Below are positions 18,104-25,756 of a stretch of DNA of 25,756 bases, piece by piece. The notes under the pieces are model-generated. The model did no database searches and had not been told where the DNA came from. It saw nothing but the letters and a program-made list of their open reading frames with translations. Origin of the DNA: JAFLCM01 sp046154665 (GTDB lineage: Bacteria > Planctomycetota > Phycisphaerae > Phycisphaerales > UBA1924); assembly GCA_046154665.1 (NCBI GenBank), contig JBJXFG010000089.1, positions 1 to 25,756 of the forward strand, written 5' to 3'. A program made the position numbers and the translations under genes. The stretch's first letter is position 1. Each line of letters opens with the position of its first letter.

Positions 18104-18432
18104 CGCAGACACACTGTTATGCGGTGGCGTGGAAGGTTGCCAACTAGTGCAGCGAGGGGATTCGGGGACGGGATTTAGAAATCACGGGATCTCGCCCATG
18201 GTAGGGCGCGGGCCGCTCGACCATGGTCCCACAAGCACACCTTTCGCGGACGAGTGGGCAGCCTGTGGGCAACTTTGGCCGAATGCGGCGCAATCACGAA
18301 CTCAGCGCGATTCTCGCGATTTCAGATTGATGTATGTGCGCACACTCGCCCTGATGGCCCGTGCGTTGGAGCCACCGAGCGACGCCCGCGTTGGGCCAAG
18401 CGAGGCCGCCTCCGCCGCATCGGAGACCGACC

Positions 18433-18972
18433 ATGCAGCGCGATTCAAAGCAGCGTTCCAACAAGACGGCGAGCACGCGGATGGCCGAAACCGTGTCCGC
18501 CACCCCCTCGATCGGCACCGAGACCAAGCCCGAATCTCGCAAGCGTCGCCGATCCAGCATCGAACTGAAGGGCGCTCCGGCAGCAGTTGAGGTGCCCAAC
18601 GGAAAGCCCGCCACAGCAGCCAAGCCCGCCGCCAAGCCTCACGCCGCGACGACGCGTCCGCGCGTGAGTGCGCTCGATGCTGCGGCGCAGGTGCTGGGCG
18701 GCATCAGCAGCGCTGAAGCCAAGCTGGGCATCACGGCGCAAGACCTGATCGAGCAGATGGCAAAGCAGAAGCTCTGGACCAGCCCCGGCGGCAAGACGCC
18801 GCAGGCGACGCTCTACGCCGCGATGGTCCGCGAGATCACGGCGAAAGGACCGTCGGCGCGGTTCCGCAAGGTGTCGCGCGGGCACTTCGCCGCTGCCGCA
18901 TCTGGAACCAGCGCACCGAAGTCCTCCGCGCGTCAGGCCGCCCCCGGCGCCCGGAAGCGGGCCCAGCCGTGA
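18433..18972 (+). CDS. HARE-HTH (winged-helix) domain protein
   Basis: The protein is 179 residues. The start is ATG 18433 because GGAG lies 7 bases upstream; longer in-frame starts add only Pro/Arg-rich sequence. Residues 1-75 are basic and disordered (KRRR at 37-40, repeats of AAKP). Residues ~78-155 form the HARE-HTH fold: 'SALDAAAQVLGG', 'TAQDLIEQMAKQKLW', 'GKTPQATLYAAMVREI' and 'RFRKVSRGHFAAA', the last being the typical wing ending. This domain is found in DNA-associated bacterial and eukaryotic proteins and is thought to bind DNA or link chromatin proteins. The tail is basic. Its stop overlaps the start of the DUF2924 gene (GTGA). It is probably a DNA-binding accessory or regulator of the recombinase encoded two genes downstream. 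Confidence 0.85.
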   Translation: MQRDSKQRSNKTASTRMAETVSATPSIGTETKPESRKRRRSSIELKGAPAAVEVPNGKPATAAKPAAKPHAATTRPRVSALDAAAQVLGGISSAEAKLGITAQDLIEQMAKQKLWTSPGGKTPQATLYAAMVREITAKGPSARFRKVSRGHFAAAASGTSAPKSSARQAAPGARKRAQP

Positions 18973-19577
18973 GCGCGGCGAACGCACGTAGAGAGCGTCC
19001 GCCAGAGATCGATCTCGCCCGCCTGCCGTCGCTGCCTTTGGGCGAGCTTCACGAGCTGTGGCGAGCGCACTTCCGCACCAGCAAGCCGCCGCCCAAGCGT
19101 CGGCTGCTGGTGCGGGAACTGGCGTACCACGTCCAGTCGCCACGGCTCGGCGGCATCGACGCCGACACCCGCAGGCGGCTGGACGCAGCGGTGCGGGCCG
19201 CGAAGCAGGCAATTGCCAAAATCGACGCGACGGACTCAGAGGATCCGGCAAGCGCTACAGATCGGGGCGCTCTCGACGCCGCGTCCGGCGAGTCGGCTTC
19301 GCCTCGTGCTGCTCGTCGAGAACGCCCCGCCCCCCGGCCCGTTCCCCGACCCACCGCGCCGACGCTCTCCGCCGCCGCCACGCTTGTGCGGGTGTGGAAC
19401 GGTCGGCGGCACGAAGTGACCGTCGTCGAAGGCGGCAGGGCGTTCGTTTACCAAGGCACCACCTACCGCAGCCTCACGGCCGTGGCCCGCGCCATCACCG
19501 GCACGGAGTGGTCAGGGCCCCGGTTCTTCGGACTGGCGGCCAATTCGGGAGGGCCGGGGAAGCAGGAGAAGTCATGA
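18969..19577 (+). CDS. DUF2924 domain protein
   Basis: The protein is 202 residues with a GTG start at 18969 that overlaps the upstream stop by 4 bases. The N-terminal part (~15-80) is helical: 'LARLPSLPLGELHELWRAHF' and 'PPPKRRLLVRELAYHVQ'. A Ser/Ala/Pro-rich linker spans ~90-135. The C-terminal part (~138-190) carries the conserved DUF2924 strands 'VRVWNGRRHEVTVVEGG', 'FVYQGTTYRSLTAVARAITG' and 'WSGPRFFGL'. The family has no established function but is regularly seen beside serine recombinases in mobile regions, so an accessory role in recombination is likely (inference). Its own stop overlaps the recombinase ATG (ATGA at 19574-19577), indicating translational coupling. The frame is intact, unlike the recombinase that follows. 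Confidence 0.88.
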   Translation: MSAANARRERPPEIDLARLPSLPLGELHELWRAHFRTSKPPPKRRLLVRELAYHVQSPRLGGIDADTRRRLDAAVRAAKQAIAKIDATDSEDPASATDRGALDAASGESASPRAARRERPAPRPVPRPTAPTLSAAATLVRVWNGRRHEVTVVEGGRAFVYQGTTYRSLTAVARAITGTEWSGPRFFGLAANSGGPGKQEKS

Positions 19578-21395
19578 GTTCCACCAACGGTCGCGCCACG
19601 GTCGTCCAGGGGGGCCGGGGGGTCCGCTGCGCCGTCTACACCCGAAAGTCCAGCGAGGAGGGCCTGGACCCAAGCCTTTAACTCCCTCGAGGCCCAGCGC
19701 GAGGCAGGGCTGGACTACATCAAGAGCCAGCGCCACGAAGGGTGGACGGCTCTGCCCACCCGGTACGACGACGGCGGTTTCTCCGGCGGCACCACCGAGC
19801 GGCCCGCACTGCAGCGGCTGCTCGCCGATGTCGCTTCCGGTTGCATTGACACTGTGCTGGTCTACAAGGTGGACCGGCTGTCGCGCTCGTTGGCCGACTT
19901 CGCCAAGCTGATGCAGACTTTCGACGAGCACCGGGTCTCGTTCGTCTCGGTCACCCAGCAGTTCAACACGACGACATCGATGGGGCGTCTCACCCTGAAC
20001 ATGCTGCTGTCGTTCGCCCAGTTCGAGCGTGAGGTGACCGGCGAACGGATCCGCGACAAGATCGCCGCCACGAAGCGGAAGGGCGTGTGGGTCTGCGGCC
20101 AGCCGCCGATCGGCTACCGGGTGGACCCGGACGGCGTTGACCGACGGCTTGTCATCGTTCCTGAGGAGGCGAAGCTGGTCCGTGACGTTTTTCGAGGCTA
20201 TCTCGAACTCGGTTCGCTCCTGAAGCTTGTTCAGCGGTTGAACGCCAATGGGTTTACCACCCGGCGTTGGACCAGTTCCCGTGCCCGTACCCACGGTGGC
20301 CGTCCCTTGAGGCCCCAGTTCATCTACAAGATGCTGACCAACCCGGTGTACATCGGCATGATCACCCACACCAAGCGGGGAGCATCGAGTGCCATCCGCG
20401 CCGGCAACGCCCGTTCAAGGGAAGTTGAAGGGGCGATCACCGAGGTGTACCCCGGCCTGCACGAGCCCATCATCCCGCGCGATCTGTGGGACCAAGTCCA
20501 CGAGAAGATGAAGCGTGTCGAGCGTCAGGCGAGCACCGTCTGGACGCACACGCACCTCCTGAAGGGCAAACTCCGAACCGTCCAAGACGGTGAGGACCAC
20601 GCCATCAGCCCCGGATCGGTCCACCAGACCCTCGTCAGCGGCGAGCAGCGGCGCGTCCGCTACTACACCAGCCAGAAGGCCATCAAGCAGGGGTATAAGA
20701 CCTGCGTCATCAAGTCCATCAACGCGAAGCACATCGATGATCTCGTTCGGGGCCTTGTGCTGGACCATCTGAAGAGGGGGCACCAGACCGACTTCGCTGG
20801 GTCATCTCCACCCGAGCGCGACCAGCTGCTGCGGGGAATCATTCGCCGCGTCGTCGTCATGCCCGAGGTGCTGACGATCGAACTCACAATCTCCCGTGCA
20901 GCCGACCTTGCCACCGGTCGGTCGTCCACGAATCCAAGAAAGGCCGACAACGGCAGCGCTGCCGCCCCATCGTGTCCGTTCACGCCGACCGTGACGGTCG
21001 CCGACGGCGTCGAAACCCTCACGCTGCCCATCGCCATCAAGCGTCACGACGGGCGGCGGATCCTCGTCAGCCCCGAGGGGCACGATTTGATGGTCAGCAT
21101 GAATGCCGACGGACGACCGGTGCCCCGCCCGAACCTAGTGGCCGCCATTGGCCAGGCCTTCGCGCTGCACCGGGAGATCCTCCGGACCCGCTGCCGATTC
21201 GAGGACGCGGCCAGAAACCTCGGGTTTACCGACACTTGGGGTGCGATGCTGCTGGAACTGACGGTGCTGAGCCCCGCGATCCTGCGGTCGATCCTTACGG
21301 GCACGCTGCCGCAGACGGTGACGCTCAAGGACCTGCGAGAGGCGGCCCGGCATCTCGACTGGTCGCTCCAGGAGGCAGCGCTCAAGGGGCGGTGA
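19574..21395 (+). pseudogene. Large serine recombinase, broken by a single-base frameshift
   Basis: The start is ATG 19574 with AGGAG seven bases upstream, overlapping the DUF2924 stop. The first 32 codons include 'CAVYTRKSSEEGLD', with the catalytic serine at about residue 26. One extra C at 19669-19671 then puts the frame into TAA. Dropping it restores 'DQAFNSLEAQREAG' and a 606-residue protein: resolvase domain (~18-165, with 'YKVDRLSRSL' and 'SFAQFEREVTGERIRDKIAATKRKG'), recombinase domain (~175-300, with 'QFIYKMLTNPVYIGMI') and a C-terminal DNA-binding part ending 'AARHLDWSLQEAALKGR'. The zinc-ribbon cysteines of many large serine recombinases are not evident. An internal ATG at 19854 would make a protein without the catalytic serine. 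Either the gene is recently inactivated or the base is a homopolymer sequencing error; the remaining ~570 codons are clean, which favours recent change or error. Confidence 0.85.
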
Positions 21396-21567
21396 CGCCG
21401 TTGAGGCGTGAGCACCGGCCACACAGCCGCGAAAGAGCAGGGGGATTTCCAACCTCGCCAAACGCGATCTCAGACTATGGAGGCCCCGGGCGAGCATGAA
21501 CGCGTCTGAGTTCGAGTGGGTGGGATTCGAACGCGCGGTTGAGCCAACAAACACGCAGGAAAAACGC

Positions 21568-21609
21568 TCAAAAAGAAAAAGGCAGACCCTGGTGAGGGGA
21601 GTCTGCCTT
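21568..21609 (-). terminator. Rho-independent terminator of tRNA-Ser
   Basis: On the minus strand AAGGCAGAC (21601-21609) pairs with GTCTGCCTT (21579-21587), with extra pairing inside around a short loop. It is followed by a T-rich tract (complement of 'aaaagaaa' at 21571-21578). It begins 6 bases after the tRNA 3' end. Confidence 0.85.
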
Positions 21610-21614
21610 GGAAG

Positions 21615-21701
21615 CGGAGAGGGGGAGATTCGAACTCCCGATACGGTTTCCCGTATACAGCATTTCCAGTGCTGCTCCTTCAGCCTCTCGGACACCTCTC
21701 C
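21615..21701 (-). tRNA. tRNA-Ser (anticodon GGA)
   Basis: On the minus strand the acceptor arms GGAGAGG (21695-21701) and CCTCTCC (21616-21622) pair exactly, with G as discriminator at 21615. The anticodon loop is CTGGAAA, giving anticodon GGA, which reads UCC and UCU. A long variable arm (TACGGGAAACCGTA) is present, as in class II serine tRNAs, and the T-loop is TTCGAAT. The length is 87 nt. CCA is not encoded. A terminator follows directly. The gene faces away from the phosphohexomutase and its 3' end points to the recombinase island. Confidence 0.95.
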
Positions 21702-21858
21702 AAGCGTCCGCCCGGGGGCGACATTTGGCCGCCTTCGGGGGGTGAAGAGTGTAGGCGAAAAACCGTCGGAAGTCGCCTCGGCGTGACGCTCGCGACGCCC
21801 TTCGGAACACCCACCCGCCCCCCGCGCCGGCGAATGGTCACCGATATCATCCCGGCCC

Positions 21859-23331
21859 ATGAGCACCCCGAGCACCGGAGACGCCGTGAAAGCCGCCGCC
21901 GATGCGCCGTTGATGCTGAGCGTCAGCGGCTGCCGGGGGATTGTCGGGTCGTCGCTCACGCCGGAGCGGGTGGCGCGGTTCGTCGCCTCGGCGTTGTGCT
22001 GGGCGCGGTCCAAGCGCACCGAGCCCGGGAGCGATCAGGCGATGACCGTCGTGCTCGCCCGCGACGGGCGCGTGGGCGGGGCGGCGATCGCGCTGAGCGC
22101 CGCCGGCGCGCTTGCCGCCGCAGGGTGCCGTGTCGTTGATCTCGGCGTGGCGACCACGCCCACGGCGGGTCTGATGGTCCGCCGGCTCAACGCCGACTTG
22201 GGCCTTGTCATCACCGCCAGCCACAACCCCGCGCCGTGGAACGGCCTCAAGGTGCTGAGCGCTGCGGGCGGCGCGCCGATGCTCGCCGATGCGAACGACA
22301 TTGTCGCGCGCTTCAAGTCCGACGCCGCCCCGTGGCCCTGGGTCGGTTCGGATCGCGCGGGCGTGCTCGAGCGCAACGACAGCGGGCCGCGGCTGCACGT
22401 CGAAACCGTGCTGGGAGCGCTCGAGAAGCTCACGCCGCTGCGGAAGATCCGCGAGAAGTGCTTCCGTGTCGTGCTCGACAGCGTGAACGCATCGGGCGCG
22501 TCGGCGGGGCGGATGCTGCTCGAATCACTCGGCTGCCTCGTCGTCCACCTGCACGCCGAAACCTCCGGCGTCTTCCCGCACACGCCCGAGCCCACCCGCG
22601 AGAACCTCACCGGACTGTGCGACGCCGTGCGCACGCACAAGGCGGCGGTCGGCTTCGCGCAGGACCCCGACGCCGACCGCCTCGCACTCATCGACGAAAG
22701 CGGCGCGTACGTCGGCGAGGAATACACCCTGGCGCTGGGCGTGAAATCCTGGCTCTCGATGCTCTCGCCCGAGCGGGCGCGGGGCCAGAAAGTCGCCGCG
22801 AATCTCTCGACCAGCCGGATGATCGACGACGTCGCCGCCTCGTTCGGCGCATCGGTCGTGCGCACCGCGGTGGGGGAGGCCAACGTCGTCGAGGGCATGC
22901 ACCGCGCCGGGTGCCTCATGGGCGGCGAGGGCAACGGCGGCCTCATCTGGCCCGAGGTCGTTCCCATCCGCGACTCGCTCGTCTCGATGGCCTTCACCCT
23001 CGCGCTGATGGCACGCACCGGCAAGACGCTCTCGGCGTGCGCCGTCGACACCCCGGCGTACGCGATCGTCAAGCGGAAGATCGACGTGCGCGAGGGGCTC
23101 GCCGCGAGAGCCGTCGCCGCCGTGACGGCGCATTACCGCGCCAAGAACGCCTCCTTGAGCGACCTCGACGGCGTCCGCGCCGATTTCCCGATCGCCAGCG
23201 GCGGCTCGGGTTGGGTCCACGTGCGGGCGAGCAACACCGAGCCGATCATCCGCCTGATCGCCGAGGCACCTCGCGCGGATCAGGCCGAGGGCGTGCTCGA
23301 TGAGGTCGGGGCGATCGTGGCGAAGTGCTGA
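21859..23331 (+). CDS. Phosphohexomutase (phosphoglucosamine / phosphomannomutase family)
   Basis: The protein is 490 residues, within the family's usual range of 440-500. It moves a phosphate between C1 and C6 of a hexose (or hexosamine) phosphate through a phosphoserine; the exact sugar cannot be told from sequence alone. Visible motifs in order: 'SGCRGIVG' (23-30) near the N-terminus; the active-site serine loop TASHNP (119-124, Ser121); the metal-binding loop DPDADRLAL (269-277); the sugar-binding loop GGEGNGG (355-361); and the C-terminal phosphate-binding 'RASNTEPIIRLIAEA' (~463-477). All four functional loops are intact. It likely feeds peptidoglycan, lipopolysaccharide or other glycan precursors in the cytoplasm. 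The start at 21859 has no strong RBS, and an in-frame ATG 18 codons later is possible. It is a single gene on the plus strand, divergent from tRNA-Ser. Confidence 0.93.
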   Translation: MSTPSTGDAVKAAADAPLMLSVSGCRGIVGSSLTPERVARFVASALCWARSKRTEPGSDQAMTVVLARDGRVGGAAIALSAAGALAAAGCRVVDLGVATTPTAGLMVRRLNADLGLVITASHNPAPWNGLKVLSAAGGAPMLADANDIVARFKSDAAPWPWVGSDRAGVLERNDSGPRLHVETVLGALEKLTPLRKIREKCFRVVLDSVNASGASAGRMLLESLGCLVVHLHAETSGVFPHTPEPTRENLTGLCDAVRTHKAAVGFAQDPDADRLALIDESGAYVGEEYTLALGVKSWLSMLSPERARGQKVAANLSTSRMIDDVAASFGASVVRTAVGEANVVEGMHRAGCLMGGEGNGGLIWPEVVPIRDSLVSMAFTLALMARTGKTLSACAVDTPAYAIVKRKIDVREGLAARAVAAVTAHYRAKNASLSDLDGVRADFPIASGGSGWVHVRASNTEPIIRLIAEAPRADQAEGVLDEVGAIVAKC

Positions 23332-23830
23332 TGCGGCCCGACTGAACTCGCCTCGAAGGCGCAGAGAGCGCGGAGATGAGAAGCGGTCATGCGCTCGGCG
23401 CCGCATGTTCAGTTCTGCAAGCCATGTCTTATCAGCTATCTCGATGCGCGCTGCGATCCGCGAAGCGGGTCGGTGATAGTCGCTAGACGCGGAGCGACTG
23501 GTTCGGGTTGTGCGCAAACGCACCGCGCGAAACGGGCGTGCGCAGCGACCAACACCAACGTCGCGACCATTTCATGGCGTGAGTGCGCTTAGGCCGCCTC
23601 AAACAGACGCTGCGTGTCTTGTATCTCCAATCCACCTCGGTCTTCCGCCTCCGGCACGTCGACCTTGCGAGCGGGGCCAGCGTGCCGCGGCGCATGAGGA
23701 GGTACCGTCCGCTCGCGCGGGCCGCCCTGAACCGCGACGCTTCGGGAGAAACCGCTCGCGACGGCATGACCGGGTCGCGCCCATTCAAGTGCGAGTGACC
23801 GATTTGCACTGCATGTACGGTGCCTGCGCC
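23332..23830. other. Intergenic stretch without a supported gene
   Basis: This lies between two convergent genes, the phosphohexomutase (plus strand) and the glycosidase-like protein (minus strand). Several open frames cross it, but they are Arg/Pro/Ser-rich and match no known family. No clear terminator hairpin is seen. The part at 23680-23790 ('gaggaggtaccgtccgctcgcgcgggccgcc') reads like a degraded or dispersed repeat, but I cannot identify it. Confidence 0.4.
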
Positions 23831-25756
23831 TTACTCGAACTCGATCACCACTTCCGCCGGCAGCGACTCGATCCGCACACGCCCCATCGGTCCGGCCTCG
23901 GCCGCCGCGCCGTTGATCCTCGCCGTGCGGACCTTGCGCCCCTCGAGCATCGGTGCGAACCACAGGCCGCCGGGCGGAATTCGAGTGCCGGCCTCCAGCT
24001 TCATCGTCCACCGCGCGCCGTCGGCACCGCGCTCGCCGCGGAGCGTGTACGACACCGGCCCGTGCTCCGTCGCCAGATTGGCCACGCGGACGCCCTCGGG
24101 TGTCTCGACCCACTCGCGCGCCAGCCCGGCACCGATCACCAACGACGCATCGCCGCCCCGTTCGTACACGCACAGATTCCGCACGGCCTTCAGGAAGTCA
24201 GAACCGACCCACGTGTGCGGCAGATCGCCGACAAAGCGCGGGGCCGTCTTGTCTCTCCACACGATCTCGCCCCACTGGCGCCAGCCGCCCCCCGCAGGAT
24301 TCCGGTCGGCCAAGAACCAGTCCATGAGGTCGTGGGCGCGCCGCGGGTTGCCGAGCTTCAGTTCCGCGCTGATGAGCCGGTTCTCGTACGGCGTGTAGTC
24401 GTTCCACTTACGCGTGCCGTCGCGCCGTGAGGTGAAGAACTCCCAGTATTTCTCGAACGTCCTGGCCACCGCGGCGGGGGGCAGCACGTCGGCCTCGTCG
24501 CAGGGAAAGACCGCCACGGCGGTCGAGGTCGCGTCGAAATCACCCAGCTCAACGCAGCCGGGGATGTAGTCGATCGACTTGTTCTGCATCGCCAGCGCGA
24601 TGGAATCGACGAGTGTGCGCCGGAAATCAGCGACCAGCACCGACCATCTCGCGGCGGTCTCGTTCTCCCCGAGCTTCTCCGCCGCGTACACCGCGTCTTT
24701 CAACCCACGCAGCACAAAGAAGTTGTCCCAGTACGAGTGCATCGGCTTGGCCGAATAGCCCTCGTGGCTGATGGACTCGGGCACGAGGCCGTACTTGGCG
24801 CGGTCTTCAGCGGGGGGGCCGGGCGTGCCGTTCTTGTATTGGTCGGTCATGCGCTGGGCGCGGAGCGATTCGATGTACGACACGGTCTTGACGATGTGCG
24901 GCCAGTGGCGTCGCAGCAGGTCGTCATCGCCCGTGAAGCGGTGGTACGTCGCGACGGCGTAGAGGTACTGCCCGTGGCTGTCGTGCTCGGGAACCGGGTC
25001 GGGCCCGCGCGAATCGACGCAGCACGGGATCTTGCCGTCGGCGTACTGGAAATCCTTGAACCAATCGAGAAACGCGCGGACCTCTTCGTTGTGCCCCGTG
25101 TACAGCAGCGCCGTGGCGGTCAGCGCCCCGTCGCGGATCCACGTCCGGTCATACGTCCGCGACCCCGGCTGAATGGCGGGGCCGTCGCGGTTCACCAGAA
25201 TCCACCCGATCTGGGCGGCGAAGGTGTCTTCGAGTTCCTGTGCGATGGGGGGGAGATCGATGGTGACGCGGGAGAGTTTCTCCCGCCAAGAGGCAGTGAT
25301 TTGTTCCGCGCCGCGGTCAAGGGCTTCGGGTGTCGGGATGGAGGGCCTTTCGCCGCCCGATTGGGCCCGGAACCAGAAACAACGGCTTTGGCCCGGCGGG
25401 ACGGAGACGTCAAGCAGCACAGCGGCGGAATCGATTGCTGCCGCGTCGTCTGGTAAGGGTTGCGCGTCACTCCATTCGCCCGCCGCCAGACGCTCAATGA
25501 TGTCATGCTCGCCGCCCCGTGACTCGAGTTCGGAGCATCCTGCAGTATAAAGGTGGTCGGTGTCGAGCGAAAGCCCTTGTGTCACGGCAAGCTTGAGCCT
25601 GACGCCACGCGTCGCTGGTTCGACCTTTGATACGCCTCCCGCCCCATTGAGCGTGTGCCACGCTGGAAGCACCTGGAACGAACGCAGCGCCAGTACGAGC
25701 GATCCCGACTTCACGTCATCAGCGCGGTTGTGGATGCGGTAGCGGATCGCCACGCC
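23831..25756 (-). CDS. Six-hairpin glycosidase-like protein, partial (N-terminus beyond window)
   Basis: The visible part is ~641 residues, and the frame is still open at the right edge, so the true start lies outside. The first ~175 visible residues are beta-rich ('YRIHNRADDVKSGSLVLALR', 'VPPGQSRCFWFRAQ'). From ~190 to ~520 comes an alpha-helical barrel of the (alpha/alpha)6 type. It includes 'RTYDRTWIRDGALTATALLY', 'FKDFQYADGKIPCCVD', 'EHDSHGQYLYAVATYHRFTG', 'YWDNFFVLRGLKDA' and 'WRQWGEIVWRD'. The WIRDGA and EHDSHGQ segments resemble the catalytic cleft of glucoamylase- or debranching-type enzymes, so a role in polysaccharide or glycoside breakdown is likely, but substrate and catalytic acids are inferred only. 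A beta-rich C-terminal part with 'GGLWFAPMLEGRKVRTARIN' ends at the TAA at 23831-23833. Family members are often annotated as F5/8-type (discoidin) domain proteins. Confidence 0.8.
   Translation of the reverse strand, partial: GVAIRYRIHNRADDVKSGSLVLALRSFQVLPAWHTLNGAGGVSKVEPATRGVRLKLAVTQGLSLDTDHLYTAGCSELESRGGEHDIIERLAAGEWSDAQPLPDDAAAIDSAAVLLDVSVPPGQSRCFWFRAQSGGERPSIPTPEALDRGAEQITASWREKLSRVTIDLPPIAQELEDTFAAQIGWILVNRDGPAIQPGSRTYDRTWIRDGALTATALLYTGHNEEVRAFLDWFKDFQYADGKIPCCVDSRGPDPVPEHDSHGQYLYAVATYHRFTGDDDLLRRHWPHIVKTVSYIESLRAQRMTDQYKNGTPGPPAEDRAKYGLVPESISHEGYSAKPMHSYWDNFFVLRGLKDAVYAAEKLGENETAARWSVLVADFRRTLVDSIALAMQNKSIDYIPGCVELGDFDATSTAVAVFPCDEADVLPPAAVARTFEKYWEFFTSRRDGTRKWNDYTPYENRLISAELKLGNPRRAHDLMDWFLADRNPAGGGWRQWGEIVWRDKTAPRFVGDLPHTWVGSDFLKAVRNLCVYERGGDASLVIGAGLAREWVETPEGVRVANLATEHGPVSYTLRGERGADGARWTMKLEAGTRIPPGGLWFAPMLEGRKVRTARINGAAAEAGPMGRVRIESLPAEVVIEFE

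Larger units (their letters stand above)
17928..18432. other. Intergenic spacer with inverted and direct repeats between divergent recombinase units
   Basis: No protein gene is supported here. It lies between the start of the integrase relic (minus strand) and the HARE-HTH operon (plus strand), so it should hold the promoters of both. It contains a 9-bp stem pair (17972-17980 with 17998-18006), two 'aaatgca' direct repeats 20 bp apart (18043, 18063), a perfect 14-bp palindrome (18090-18103) and a 7-bp stem pair (18196-18202 with 18220-18226). Repeats of this kind are common at recombinase or repressor binding sites; which protein binds is unknown. Confidence 0.5.

Noticed and set aside
18081..18125. 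Possible integron attC-like site around 'gttatgc'
   Set aside because: The core does not fit GTTRRRY and no partner R'' site with the right symmetry is found.
22035..23072. Minus-strand open frame of 345 codons inside the phosphohexomutase gene
   Set aside because: The plus strand carries all four functional loops of the enzyme; the antisense frame is Ser/Arg/Pro-rich without motifs.
23483..23809. Minus-strand open frame of 108 codons between the two convergent genes
   Set aside because: It is Arg/Ser-rich with no domain and no RBS in front of its start. It overlaps other equally long open frames in the same stretch.

Overview
The window looks like a chromosome segment from a high-GC member of the Planctomycetota, most likely Phycisphaerae-like. 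The reasons are the style of the genes: very large secreted beta-helix or beta-propeller proteins ending in paired dockerin-like repeats, an ECF-type sigma factor paired with a membrane Ser/Thr kinase, and a HARE-HTH / DUF2924 / serine-recombinase trio. The lineage is inferred from gene families, since no rRNA is present.

Layout. 1-402 has no convincing protein gene. It holds a 50-bp perfect-register tandem duplication inside sequence that may be a structured RNA or a group II intron remnant. 403-13969 (minus strand) carries three giant secreted proteins. Two are paralogous right-handed beta-helix / choice-of-anchor Q-type proteins (403-4629 and 4847-9109) whose last ~1 kb is collinear without a single gap. 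The third (9314-13969) has a seven-repeat FG-GAP-type propeller with an exact 207-bp period, six Ig-like domains and the same type of C-terminal domain. Just upstream, on the same strand, lie a Ser/Thr kinase with one membrane segment (14184-16775) and an ECF-type sigma factor (16812-17504). Transcription would therefore run sigma factor, kinase, then the three surface proteins.

17501-21395 is accessory DNA. It contains a truncated and frameshifted tyrosine recombinase (minus strand), a ~500-bp regulatory or recombination-like spacer rich in inverted repeats, and a tightly overlapping plus-strand operon of a HARE-HTH protein, a DUF2924 protein and a large serine recombinase. The recombinase is broken by one extra C just after its catalytic serine. 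The segment is bordered by tRNA-Ser(GGA) (21615-21701, minus strand), which has its own Rho-independent terminator.

21859-23331 encodes a phosphohexomutase of the phosphoglucosamine/phosphomannomutase family, ordinary core metabolism. 23332-23830 is a ~500-bp stretch without a credible gene. 23831-25756 is the C-terminal part of a large six-hairpin-glycosidase-like protein that runs off the right edge.

How the parts may work together (inference): the sigma factor and membrane kinase form a sensing and transcription pair that could control the neighbouring cell-surface proteins. The recombinase-bearing island appears to have inserted or decayed between the sigma factor promoter region and the tRNA gene.
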